From assembly GCA_001516765.1 (NCBI GenBank), contig LOCH01000103.1, positions 3,608-16,320 on the forward strand: a stretch of DNA of 12,713 bases, given 5' to 3'. The notes beneath the pieces were generated by a model, which was not told where the DNA came from, ran no database searches, and was given only the letters and a program-made list of their open reading frames with translations. Of this stretch, positions 5,845 to 11,612 are shown piece by piece (within the stretch, counting starts at the first letter, position 1; the number at the start of each line of letters is the position of its first letter). Origin of the DNA: Vulcanisaeta sp. MG_3. GTDB lineage: Archaea; Thermoproteota; Thermoprotei; Thermoproteales; Thermocladiaceae. The position numbers and the translations under genes are program-made.

Positions 5845-7170
5845 TTATGTGATTAGTGCTTTATACACGAGATCCATAAGCCCTATGAATGCTACATCCT
5901 TGCCGTAAGCCCTGTTTAGTTTTGGTAATACCCTATCCATCTGCAGTTTACATGCTGCGCAAGGAACCACTATGTAATCTGCATTCTTCGTAAGAGCTTT
6001 TTCGTACCAAAGCCTCGCGTATTTAATCGATAGATCCTCCATTTCCTTTGCAAGCATACCGCTGGTTCCGCCACAGCATATTGCCAATTCTGGTTTTTCA
6101 TTCAGGTATGAGTAATTATTAGCGACCTTAGAAAGTATGAACCTTGGTTCACGGACTAAGTCACCACCTCTGGCGTAATGGCATGGATCCATGTACACGT
6201 ACATTGCGTTGCCGTTTAATGACCTATCAATTTGAATAAAGCCTCTTTTTATGGCATCCGCTGCGAGGTAGAGTATGTGTGTGCCCTCGATGCCGTATTC
6301 CCGAAGTCTCGGTATTATGTAATTCTTAAATACTCTCCATCCATGACCGCACTCGCCGGCTATTACGAGTTTGACGCCTAATCTTCGGGCCTCATTGACT
6401 ATTCTCTCAGCTATTAGTTTCATGTGCCTTTCATCGAGGAACAAGCCGTAGTTCGTTATATCGGGTGCCCCTGTGCTTATTGTGAAGTCTATGCCCAACT
6501 TATTGAGTAGCAGTACGTAGCCCTTGAACGTGTTTATAGCCACCGTGTAATCCGCGCATGCTGAGGGTAGTAATAGGGCGTAGGCTGGCTCGTCAATCTT
6601 AACCCTAACCTCAACACCCTTCTCAGCCCTTATCTCGTCAATTATATTATTAATTATTGATTTTAGCACATCAGGTGGCAAACCGAGGAAGTTACCCGTA
6701 GTCTCTAGATTATCTATTACACCGGCGACATAGCGTGGGGCTAAACCTATCTCGTATAGGATTGATCTTATTGTTCTCGAGACGTCACCAACATCGATGC
6801 CCATGGGGCAAATCCATGAACACCTCCTACACGTTAGGCACTGCCAATAATACGTGTACGCATCACTAAGAATTTCTGCACTCACCTCATTATTGATTAT
6901 TGCCCTAGCCAACCTCAACCTGCCTAGTGGTGAATTGTTTATATCGCCCGTGGATATGTATGCAGGACATACAGTTAAGCATGCGCCGCATTCGATACAT
7001 AGGTCTAGGGCTAACTTGAGGTTTCTATTCTCACGATACCTCCTCATGAAAGCACCTCTTAGGTAGTTAGCATCATGCGGATCACGTGAACTAACCCCAA
7101 TCCTACTATGCAATTCCTCTATTAATTCCATAGAGGCATACTCATGCCTGTACCCACGTAAATCCTTCAT
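5845..7170 (-). CDS. DsrK/HdrD-like iron-sulfur oxidoreductase
   Basis: A 441-residue soluble protein with two ferredoxin-type [4Fe-4S] sites: C58, C61, C64, C68 (CIECGACLTVC) and C111, C114, C117, C121 (CLTCRRCSWIC). Two CCG-type domains follow. The second is intact, C330-X34-C365 C366-X37-C404-X2-C407, the pattern that binds the catalytic non-cubane cluster in HdrD and DsrK. The first is degenerate: it keeps C205 and C274 only. The stretch LDLCIECGACLTVCPAYI with TGD just after resembles DsrK of the sulfite-reduction membrane complex. The family passes electrons to or from disulfide/thiol partners. No DsrM-like membrane cytochrome or other dsr/hdr gene is visible, so the partner is unknown. 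Start ATG 7170 has AAGGTG five bases upstream, a possible ribosome site unlike the leaderless neighbours. Confidence 0.86.
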   Translation of the reverse strand: MKDLRGYRHEYASMELIEELHSRIGVSSRDPHDANYLRGAFMRRYRENRNLKLALDLCIECGACLTVCPAYISTGDINNSPLGRLRLARAIINNEVSAEILSDAYTYYWQCLTCRRCSWICPMGIDVGDVSRTIRSILYEIGLAPRYVAGVIDNLETTGNFLGLPPDVLKSIINNIIDEIRAEKGVEVRVKIDEPAYALLLPSACADYTVAINTFKGYVLLLNKLGIDFTISTGAPDITNYGLFLDERHMKLIAERIVNEARRLGVKLVIAGECGHGWRVFKNYIIPRLREYGIEGTHILYLAADAIKRGFIQIDRSLNGNAMYVYMDPCHYARGGDLVREPRFILSKVANNYSYLNEKPELAICCGGTSGMLAKEMEDLSIKYARLWYEKALTKNADYIVVPCAACKLQMDRVLPKLNRAYGKDVAFIGLMDLVYKALIT

Positions 7171-7172
7171 TA

Positions 7173-7178
7173 CACCTT
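7173..7178 (-). promoter_or_regulatory. Possible Shine-Dalgarno before the iron-sulfur gene
   Basis: The minus strand reads AAGGTG, ending two bases before ATG 7170. A TATA-like CTTTTAGC lies about 32 nt upstream of the ATG, far enough for a short leader carrying this site. Confidence 0.35.
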
Positions 7179-7297
7179 ACTAAATGTAAAAACAATGGCT
7201 AAAAGCACACAATATTGATGCAGAATTTGCACTCCCTCATCAACGAACCTATGCTCATTATCATCCCTGGGAATACGCCAGTAGTTATGGGGCAAAA

Positions 7298-7308
7298 TCT
7301 TTTAAAGT
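7298..7308 (+). promoter_or_regulatory. TATA box for ribosomal protein S8e
   Basis: TCTTTTAAAGT is centred about 30 nt before GTG 7333. The rest of the divergent gap (7171-7297) shows nothing else I can support. Confidence 0.6.
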
Positions 7309-7332
7309 CATTACATACGTTGAGTTATTTTC

Positions 7333-7734
7333 GTGGTAAAACTGCTGAGCTTTTACCAGGGTAGGGATAGTAAGAAGCCAAGTGGTGGTTATAGGGCCAG
7401 GCCGTATAAGGTTAAGAGAAAGGCGTTGGGCGGTGGTCCGCCTACAAACACCGCATTATCGGACACCGAGGTTAGGAGGATTATAAGGGTGTTTGGTGGC
7501 AATACTAAGGTTAAGGCTGTTGCGGTTCAATACGCCAATTTGTACATACCTAGCGAGAGGAAGGCTGTGAAGGTTAGGATAGTCAGGATCGTGGAGACAC
7601 CGGCAAATAGGGAGTTGGCCAAGAGGCAGGTTATTGTTAAGGGCGCGATAATAGAGACTGAGAGGGGTAGGGCTGTTGTTACGTCAAGGCCCGGCCAGGA
7701 TGGAATTGTTAATGCTGTATTGATTGAGAAATGA
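7333..7734 (+). CDS. rps8e: 30S ribosomal protein S8e
   Basis: Archaeal/eukaryotic-type small-subunit ribosomal protein S8e, 133 residues, the normal archaeal size. The N-terminus FYQGRDSKKPSGGYRARP followed by the basic KVKRKALGGGPPTNTAL is the family signature that contacts rRNA. The rest (RIIRVFGGNTKVKAVAVQYA, VKGAIIETERGRAVVTSRP and a final GIVNAVLIEK) matches the conserved S8e beta domain. GTG 7333 is chosen because the TATA box is 30 nt upstream and no homologous residues precede it. It is transcribed alone. A possible hairpin terminator follows at 7763. Confidence 0.95.
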   Translation: MVKLLSFYQGRDSKKPSGGYRARPYKVKRKALGGGPPTNTALSDTEVRRIIRVFGGNTKVKAVAVQYANLYIPSERKAVKVRIVRIVETPANRELAKRQVIVKGAIIETERGRAVVTSRPGQDGIVNAVLIEK

Positions 7735-7762
7735 AACCTTAATGACCTCGATAGACCTCCCC

Positions 7763-7790
7763 AGTAATTTATGCATATTACTTGCTTTTT
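7763..7790 (+). terminator. Possible terminator after S8e
   Basis: AGTAAT (7763-7768) and ATTACT (7777-7782) form a 6-bp stem with an 8-nt loop, followed by TGCTTTTT. The AT-only stem is weak, but archaeal termination mainly needs the T run. Confidence 0.35.
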
Positions 7791-7820
7791 AGGTAGGGTT
7801 GAATTTCTGCCACATCAATG

Positions 7821-7831
7821 CCCTTTTATAC
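7821..7831 (+). promoter_or_regulatory. TATA box for SRP19
   Basis: CCCTTTTATAC has its centre about 27 nt before the second of two tandem ATGs (7854) and 24 nt before the first (7851). The spacing used by neighbouring genes favours the second ATG. Confidence 0.55.
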
Positions 7832-7853
7832 CCCTGACTAGATCTTACCTATG

Positions 7854-8168
7854 ATGGATAAGGAGGGTTATTGGATCATTTGGACCGTTTATTTTGATTT
7901 AAACAAGAGTAGGAGAGATGGTAGGAAAGTCCCTAGAAGTATCGCCATTAAATCGCCTACAATCGATGAATTGGTGAAGGCTGCCAGCAACCTAGGCCTT
8001 GAGTTTGAGGTTTATGGTGATAAACGGCATCCAGCCAATTGGTTTGATGGGCCTCATGGTTACATAGCCATTAAAAAGAGGGAGGGATTTAGGAAGAGGG
8101 GGCTTGTCAGGGCTATAGCTAAGGAGTTAGTACGAATTAGGCAGCAAGCATCAAAGAGCCCTAATTAA
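7854..8168 (+). CDS. srp19: Signal recognition particle 19 kDa protein SRP19
   Basis: Archaeal SRP19, 104 residues from ATG 7854 (or 105 from 7851). It binds the tips of SRP RNA helices 6 and 8 and prepares the RNA for SRP54, acting in co-translational targeting of membrane and secreted proteins. The diagnostic stretch VYFDLNKSRRDGRKVP contains the SRxxGRxxP RNA-binding signature near the N-terminus. PTIDELVKAASNLGLEFEVY and the HPANWFDGPHGYIAI strand complete the usual fold, and a basic tail (KKREGFRKRG onward) follows. The start is set by the TATA spacing. The 3' end overlaps the convergent unknown gene by 8 bp. Confidence 0.93.
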   Translation: MDKEGYWIIWTVYFDLNKSRRDGRKVPRSIAIKSPTIDELVKAASNLGLEFEVYGDKRHPANWFDGPHGYIAIKKREGFRKRGLVRAIAKELVRIRQQASKSPN

Positions 8169-8460
8169 TCATACTCATTGCAAGTTTTATGTGTATTAAA
8201 TCATTTACCGCCTTGAATAGTGATACCAACAACTCACCACCTGCCGGTAGGTTTAATAACACCCTCATTAGATCCTCGGGCGTACTTACTTCTGATAGAT
8301 CCTCATTGGTTATTATTGACGCATTAAATTCAATATTAATATCACCAGTGTTGCTGGGTGTTATTTTCAATTCTACATTATCCCCATAGTCCTTGACCCA
8401 GGAATCACCACTTCTCCTAAAGCCCAAGTCCCTTAGGATGTTAATCAATATTTCTGACAT
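8161..8460 (-). CDS. Small unidentified protein
   Basis: A 99-residue soluble protein with no family I recognise. It begins MSEILINILRDLGFRRSGDS, an amphipathic helix followed by a strand-like WVKDYGDNVELKITP. A central strand NIEFNASIITNEDL leads to a helical end (PEDLMRVLLNLPAGGELL and a hydrophobic helix to MSMIN). This alpha-beta-beta-alpha layout is compact and acidic overall, and codon style is like its neighbours. A TATA box 28 nt upstream favours this ATG over the one nine bases upstream (8469). Convergent overlap with SRP19 by 8 bp means its function cannot be inferred from a shared operon. Confidence 0.62.
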   Translation of the reverse strand: MSEILINILRDLGFRRSGDSWVKDYGDNVELKITPSNTGDINIEFNASIITNEDLSEVSTPEDLMRVLLNLPAGGELLVSLFKAVNDLIHIKLAMSMIN

Positions 8461-8480
8461 ATGTGACATTTGAGTTTCTG

Positions 8481-8494
8481 CCTTATATTAATTG
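8481..8494 (-). promoter_or_regulatory. TATA box for the 99-residue protein
   Basis: The minus strand reads CAATTAATATAAGG. Its centre lies about 28 nt before ATG 8460 and only 19 nt before ATG 8469, which decides the start. Confidence 0.5.
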
Positions 8495-8499
8495 CTCAC

Positions 8500-8874
8500 T
8501 CACAAATGGGCTATTACTATGGCTAATAGCGCCAATAAGATCGCAGATATGACCAGTCTCCTACCTCGATACGGACTAACACCACTAAGCCACAGGAAAC
8601 CACCAATTATCCCAAAGAGTATGGCGAGCACCTCGGATGCATTGTAGATTACGTTCTTTAGGAAGTTTGTGAATGATATTAGGTTAGCCAACGCCGTGTT
8701 TATGACGTCCTCTGTGCTGTTAGTTATTGAGTTCATGAAATTATTTATTGTGCCTGTTATGTTAGTGGCTGCGTTGTTTATATCATTGGTGCCCTGTGCT
8801 GCATGCACTATGATTGGTGTGGCTAATGTTATTAATATCACAAGGAAAATCTCCAACGCCCTCCTCATGCTCAT
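8500..8874 (-). CDS. Exported or membrane protein with Asn/Thr-rich linker
   Basis: About 124 residues, family unknown. The N-terminus MSMRRALEIFLVILITLATP is a typical signal peptide (basic start, hydrophobic core), with possible cleavage after IIVHA. Next comes a 50-residue stretch rich in Asn, Thr and Ser (NDINNAATNITGTINN, SITNSTEDVI), which has several N-x-S/T sites for archaeal glycosylation. Two hydrophobic spans close the protein (LAILFGIIGGFLWL and LVISAILLALLAIVIAHL), separated by the basic turn SPYRGRR. This suggests an outside linker anchored by a C-terminal hairpin. ATG 8874 fits the TATA spacing best; ATG 8880 and GTG 8892 are in frame too. Confidence 0.6.
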   Translation of the reverse strand: MSMRRALEIFLVILITLATPIIVHAAQGTNDINNAATNITGTINNFMNSITNSTEDVINTALANLISFTNFLKNVIYNASEVLAILFGIIGGFLWLSGVSPYRGRRLVISAILLALLAIVIAHL

Positions 8875-8898
8875 CACCATGAAATTATTCACCAGGAC

Positions 8899-8910
8899 GA
8901 TTTATTAATT
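8899..8910 (-). promoter_or_regulatory. TATA box for the exported protein
   Basis: The minus strand reads AATTAATAAATC, centred about 30 nt before ATG 8874 and 25 nt before ATG 8880. Confidence 0.45.
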
Positions 8911-8943
8911 ACTTTCAGTGACCCCTCTCCTCCATTAATAAAA

Positions 8944-8955
8944 GCTTTATAAAAA
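8944..8955 (+). promoter_or_regulatory. TATA box for thiDN
   Basis: GCTTTATAAAAA is centred about 31 nt before ATG 8981. I see no thiamine riboswitch: there is no room between this promoter and the start codon for one. Confidence 0.55.
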
Positions 8956-8980
8956 TGCAATAATTAAATTATTTTTCAGT

Positions 8981-9229
8981 ATGAAAATACCAAGGGCATT
9001 AACAATAGCTGGGTTGGACTCGGGTGGTGGGGCCGGTATTACGGCAGACATAAAGACATTCCATGCACTTGGGGTTTACGGCATGGTTGCATTAACAGCC
9101 GTCACTGCCCAAAATACCCTCGGTGTTAAGGCCGTCCAGGAGATAGATCCAGCTGTTGTTGAGGCACAAATAGATGCTGTGGTTGAGGATATCGGTGTTG
9201 ATGCCGCAAAAAACAGGAATGCTCAGTAG
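8981..9229 (+). CDS. thiD: ThiD kinase domain, N-terminal part (frameshifted thiDN)
   Basis: This is the first 75 or so genuine residues of hydroxymethylpyrimidine (phosphate) kinase, which makes HMP-PP for thiamine synthesis. The ribokinase-fold start is unmistakable: [20 protein letters not shown] with the substrate-binding glycines, then [22 protein letters not shown]. After IGVDAAK the family continues KTGMLSS, but this frame reads NRNAQ and stops at 9229. Removing one A from the six-A run at 9208-9213 joins it to the next entry, giving a 457-residue ThiD-ThiN fusion, the usual archaeal size. ATG 8981 is supported by the TATA box. Confidence 0.88.
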   Translation: MKIPRALTIAGLDSGGGAGITADIKTFHALGVYGMVALTAVTAQNTLGVKAVQEIDPAVVEAQIDAVVEDIGVDAAKNRNAQ

Positions 9230-10355
9230 TTCACCAATAATGGAGGCTGTGGCTAGGGCAGTTAGGAGGTGGGGTTTCCCGTTGGTTGTTGATCCCGTTA
9301 TGTATGCTAAGAGTGGTGATCCACTCATTAGGGCTGACGCGATGGAAACATTAAAGCGTGTAATAATACCTATTGCCAAGGTTGTCACGCCAAATGCACC
9401 CGAGGCATCACACCTGGCTGGCTTCCATGTGGAATCCCTGGATGATGCCAAGAGAGCTGCTAAGGTTATTGCCGAGGAGCTTCACCCGGAGATTGTTATT
9501 GTTAAGGGTGGTCATCTCACTGGTGATGAGAGCATAGACATTGTCTACTTCAGGGATTCTGGTGAGTATAGGGAATTGAGAGCTCCGAGGATTGAGACCA
9601 AGAATACGCATGGGACTGGATGCTCGTTCTCAGCAGCGATAGCCGCAGGACTGGCTAAGGGGCTGCATCCCTGGGAGGCTATTAGGATCGCCAAGGAATT
9701 AATAACGACAGCCATTAAGTACTCACTACCTCTAGGTCATGGGCATGGCCCCGTTAATCCAATGGCATGGCTCGGACTAAAGGCATACAGGTTCGAGGTA
9801 ATTGATGAGTTGAATAAGGCCTTAGACATTGTTGGGAGAAACGCTGATTCCATAGGTAATTACATACCCGAAGTTCAGTCAAACCTAGGTTATGCGCTAC
9901 CCGCCTTCTATGCCAGGGATGCCAGCGATGTTGCCGCAGTACCTGGCAGGATCGTTAAATACCTCGGTAAGGCCAAGCCCAGTGGACCACCAACATTTGG
10001 CGCTAGTTCGCATGTAGCTAGCTACATATTAACGGTAATGAAGTACGACCCAGAGGTTAGGGCTGCCATGAACATAAAGTACGATAGCGAATTGATAGAG
10101 AGAGCAAGGAAACTAGGGTTACTCGTTAGTAGCTATGATAGGAGGCAGGAACCACCCGAAATCAAGGCTAAAGAGGGAGCGTCTATTCCCTGGGGTACGG
10201 AGCAGGCAATAAAGGCTGTGGGTAGGGTTCCCGATATTATTTACCACCTTGGAGATTGGGGTAAGGAACCTGAGATTGTGATACTCGGCAAGACGCCCAT
10301 GGATGTCATTAACAAATTATTGATGATCATAGGACGCGCCAAGGAAGGCAGTTGA
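9174..10355 (+). CDS. thiN: ThiD C-terminal part fused to ThiN (thiamine phosphate synthase)
   Basis: This is the remainder of the bifunctional thiamine enzyme. Homology begins at [13 protein letters not shown] (residue 13 on). The TTG at 9174 is only a formal start. The kinase half shows [36 protein letters not shown] and [20 protein letters not shown], with the anion-hole glycines and the conserved Cys (C150). Residues about 207-393 form ThiN, which joins HMP-PP and thiazole phosphate into thiamine phosphate and replaces bacterial ThiE in many archaea: [49 protein letters not shown] (conserved Arg) and [12 protein letters not shown] (conserved His). Both catalytic domains are intact, so the rejoined enzyme should work. 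It is cytoplasmic. Confidence 0.92.
   Translation: MLWLRISVLMPQKTGMLSSSPIMEAVARAVRRWGFPLVVDPVMYAKSGDPLIRADAMETLKRVIIPIAKVVTPNAPEASHLAGFHVESLDDAKRAAKVIAEELHPEIVIVKGGHLTGDESIDIVYFRDSGEYRELRAPRIETKNTHGTGCSFSAAIAAGLAKGLHPWEAIRIAKELITTAIKYSLPLGHGHGPVNPMAWLGLKAYRFEVIDELNKALDIVGRNADSIGNYIPEVQSNLGYALPAFYARDASDVAAVPGRIVKYLGKAKPSGPPTFGASSHVASYILTVMKYDPEVRAAMNIKYDSELIERARKLGLLVSSYDRRQEPPEIKAKEGASIPWGTEQAIKAVGRVPDIIYHLGDWGKEPEIVILGKTPMDVINKLLMIIGRAKEGS
9208..9213 (+). other. Frameshift point in thiDN (six-A run)
   Basis: The codons here are GCA AAA AAC AGG AAT. With five A instead of six they become GCA AAA ACA GGA ATG, encoding the family motif AKTGM. Run length makes this a typical homopolymer error or slippage site. 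Confidence 0.85.
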
Positions 10356-10379
10356 TTGTATTATTTGCACCTAGGTATT

Positions 10380-10688
10380 TTAAACAAGGACTACCTGGAG
10401 GTACTTATCACCATGCCTACTAATCCTATACTTACTAACCTTACCATCCCTAAGAACAACAACCTCACCACTAACGTTCCTAGCCACAGGTCTCCAACTT
10501 GGTGAGAAGTAGTACTCACTCTTCCTGTACTTGGACTTTGCAAGTGGGTACGCATTGCCATTATATAGGATCACACCAACACTCCACTCAGGGGCTTTAT
10601 CAACAAGCGATGTGTAATTCTCATTGCCGGTGTCTACGTCGTTTCCCTCGTTTTCAGGTTCTTCCTCGTATCTATCTACGTCTTCCAT
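10380..10688 (-). CDS. Small unidentified protein with acidic tail
   Basis: About 102 residues, family unknown. The first 30 residues (MEDVDRYEEEPENEGNDVDT onward) are strongly acidic and probably disordered. The rest looks like a small beta-rich domain: WSVGVILYNGNAYPLAKS, YYFSPSWRPVARN, GEVVVLRDGKVSKYRIS and a final YLQVVLV, with a basic surface (KSKYRKSEYY, KVSKYRISRHGDKY). The acidic tail and basic domain suggest a nucleic-acid or protein-binding role, but nothing identifies it. ATG 10688 is preferred to GTG 10700 by the TATA spacing. The gene is convergent with thiDN, leaving only 24 bases between stops. Confidence 0.6.
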   Translation of the reverse strand: MEDVDRYEEEPENEGNDVDTGNENYTSLVDKAPEWSVGVILYNGNAYPLAKSKYRKSEYYFSPSWRPVARNVSGEVVVLRDGKVSKYRISRHGDKYLQVVLV

Positions 10689-10706
10689 TACATGAAACAC
10701 TAACTA

Positions 10707-10720
10707 CCTATTTATATATC
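10707..10720 (-). promoter_or_regulatory. TATA box for the acidic-tail protein
   Basis: The minus strand reads GATATATAAATAGG, centred about 26 nt before ATG 10688. Confidence 0.55.
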
Positions 10721-10789
10721 TAACCACCTTCATTGATTACCCGCAAATACTCATGTAATACACATTAGTTATCGGACGGGAAGCCTTTA

Positions 10790-10803
10790 GGTGATTATTC
10801 ACC
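10790..10803 (-). terminator. Small hairpin after L40e
   Basis: GGTGA and TCACC flank a TTAT loop, a perfect 5-bp stem about 63 nt past the L40e stop. No T run follows on the minus strand, so a terminator role is only possible. Confidence 0.2.
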
Positions 10804-10865
10804 CCTACTTACATTAATGAGGCGTGAGAGTGGAGTGATGAGCCACGGTGAAATTAATGACAACA

Positions 10866-11021
10866 TCACTTCTTGAACCTCTTGGGTCTTAAATTCTTGC
10901 TCTTGCACCTCCGGCACTTTTCAGCGCCTGGTGGATTCCTTGCCCCACAATTCCTACATATCCAGTAGTTGAATCTGTGCTCAATGGCTATCCTAAGTTT
11001 CTCCGGGTCGCTAATTGGCAT
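10866..11021 (-). CDS. rpl40e: 50S ribosomal protein L40e
   Basis: A 51-residue zinc-ribbon ribosomal protein of the large subunit. It begins [17 protein letters not shown], matching the archaeal L40e start. C22-X2-C25 (CRNC) and C36-X2-C39 (CRRC) bind one zinc. The tail [12 protein letters not shown] is strongly basic, for rRNA contact. The length is normal for archaea, where L40e stands alone rather than fused to ubiquitin. ATG 11021 has a TATA box 28 nt upstream, so the mRNA is leaderless and monocistronic. The short size makes this gene easy to miss. Confidence 0.93.
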   Translation of the reverse strand: MPISDPEKLRIAIEHRFNYWICRNCGARNPPGAEKCRRCKSKNLRPKRFKK

Positions 11022-11042
11022 ACGATTTGCGTAATCCACAAA

Positions 11043-11054
11043 GCCTTTTTATGC
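11043..11054 (-). promoter_or_regulatory. TATA box for L40e
   Basis: The minus strand reads GCATAAAAAGGC, centred about 28 nt before ATG 11021. Confidence 0.55.
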
Positions 11055-11091
11055 TTTTACCCTCACTAGAGCATCAATGTGTTTATATTAA

Positions 11092-11105
11092 TTACTAGCT
11101 AGTAA
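11092..11105. repeat. Perfect 14-bp palindrome TTACTAGCTAGTAA
   Basis: The sequence equals its own reverse complement over all 14 bases. It lies in the gap between the AbrB-like gene and L40e, about 45 nt upstream of the L40e TATA box. It could be an operator for a dimeric regulator. Function is inferred only from symmetry and position. Confidence 0.5.
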
Positions 11106-11110
11106 ACAGT

Positions 11111-11144
11111 CCTATGAATCCGCGCATCTGCGATTCACGATAGG
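11111..11144 (-). terminator. Imperfect stem-loop downstream of the AbrB-like gene
   Basis: CCTAT pairs with ATAGG, GAAT with ATTC and CGC with GCG, with an ACG bulge on one side, a single C on the other and a six-base loop. It starts about 16 nt after the AbrB-like stop at 11160. It may be an mRNA 3' structure, a terminator aid or a small RNA; no strong T run follows. Confidence 0.35.
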
Positions 11145-11159
11145 TATTATCTACGAAGT

Positions 11160-11483
11160 TTAGTAATAGGGTTTAATATCGATGACCTTTACCTCATCTA
11201 ATGGCTTGATGCCGTACTTCTCCCTAGCATCCTTAGGTACTGTGAATTGCCTACTGGCTGTGTTCCTGGTACGTAATAACTTAACCTTCTTCAATGTTAT
11301 TTCCTGACCAAAATACTCAATTGTTATGTCGGCATACCAAGCATTCTCAATACCCAAAGCCTTAACCAAACTAGCCGGAATTAATACCTGGTAGTTTATG
11401 TATATTTTCGTTGTGTACGGTAGTTTGGTGATTACCATACTTCTCCTAACCCTCCTCACTCGAGTAACACCACCAGCTGCCAT
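11160..11483 (-). CDS. AbrB/SpoVT-like putative DNA-binding protein
   Basis: A 107-residue protein with two swapped-hairpin-like AbrB half-repeats. The first is KIYINYQVLIPASLVKALGI (residues 26-45), and the second is SRQFTVPKDAREKYGIKPLD (78-97) followed by EVKVIDI. Both carry the P-x-x-(L/A)-(V/R)-x-x-x-G-I core of the AbrB/MazE/SpoVT fold, but they are separated by a linker EYFGQEITLKKVKLL. The N-terminus TRVRRVRRS is strongly basic, suiting DNA or RNA contact. ATG 11483 is chosen because a TATA box lies 29 nt upstream; the longer frame to 11606 would cross that promoter. It could be a regulator, a chromatin protein or an antitoxin-like protein; no toxin gene is adjacent. Divergent from the MarC gene. 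Confidence 0.7.
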   Translation of the reverse strand: MAAGGVTRVRRVRRSMVITKLPYTTKIYINYQVLIPASLVKALGIENAWYADITIEYFGQEITLKKVKLLRTRNTASRQFTVPKDAREKYGIKPLDEVKVIDIKPYY

Positions 11484-11506
11484 TTCTAAAAGCAAGACAC
11501 TAATTT

Positions 11507-11517
11507 GCTTATTAAAG
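11507..11517 (-). promoter_or_regulatory. TATA box for the AbrB-like gene
   Basis: The minus strand reads CTTTAATAAGC, centred about 29 nt before ATG 11483. It sets the start 41 codons inside the longest open frame. Confidence 0.55.
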
Positions 11518-11579
11518 TTTCTAATGAAGGTTAGAAAAAGTAGGATACAGCAACATCGCAGGTACGAACACGCAGAATC

Positions 11580-11590
11580 CCTTTTAAAGG
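11580..11590 (+). promoter_or_regulatory. TATA box for the MarC gene
   Basis: CCTTTTAAAGG is centred about 28 nt before ATG 11613, so the ATG at 11595 would lie upstream of the transcription start. Confidence 0.6.
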
Positions 11591-11612
11591 GTTTATGCAC
11601 TTGCATTGGATA

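Noticed and set aside
7205..7270. Possible C/D box small RNA on the minus strand
   Set aside because: TTGATGA resembles a C' box, but no proper C box (RTGATGA) with matching CTGA D boxes is present.
10012..10027. Perfect 16-bp palindrome ATGTAGCTAGCTACAT
   Set aside because: It lies inside the ThiN coding region and encodes conserved-looking HVASYI residues. A regulatory role there is unsupported, though its core resembles the TAGCTA of the palindrome at 11092.
10817..10876. 19-residue plus-strand frame ([19 protein letters not shown])
   Set aside because: It is too short to judge, overlaps the L40e end in antisense and has no clear family or strong promoter.
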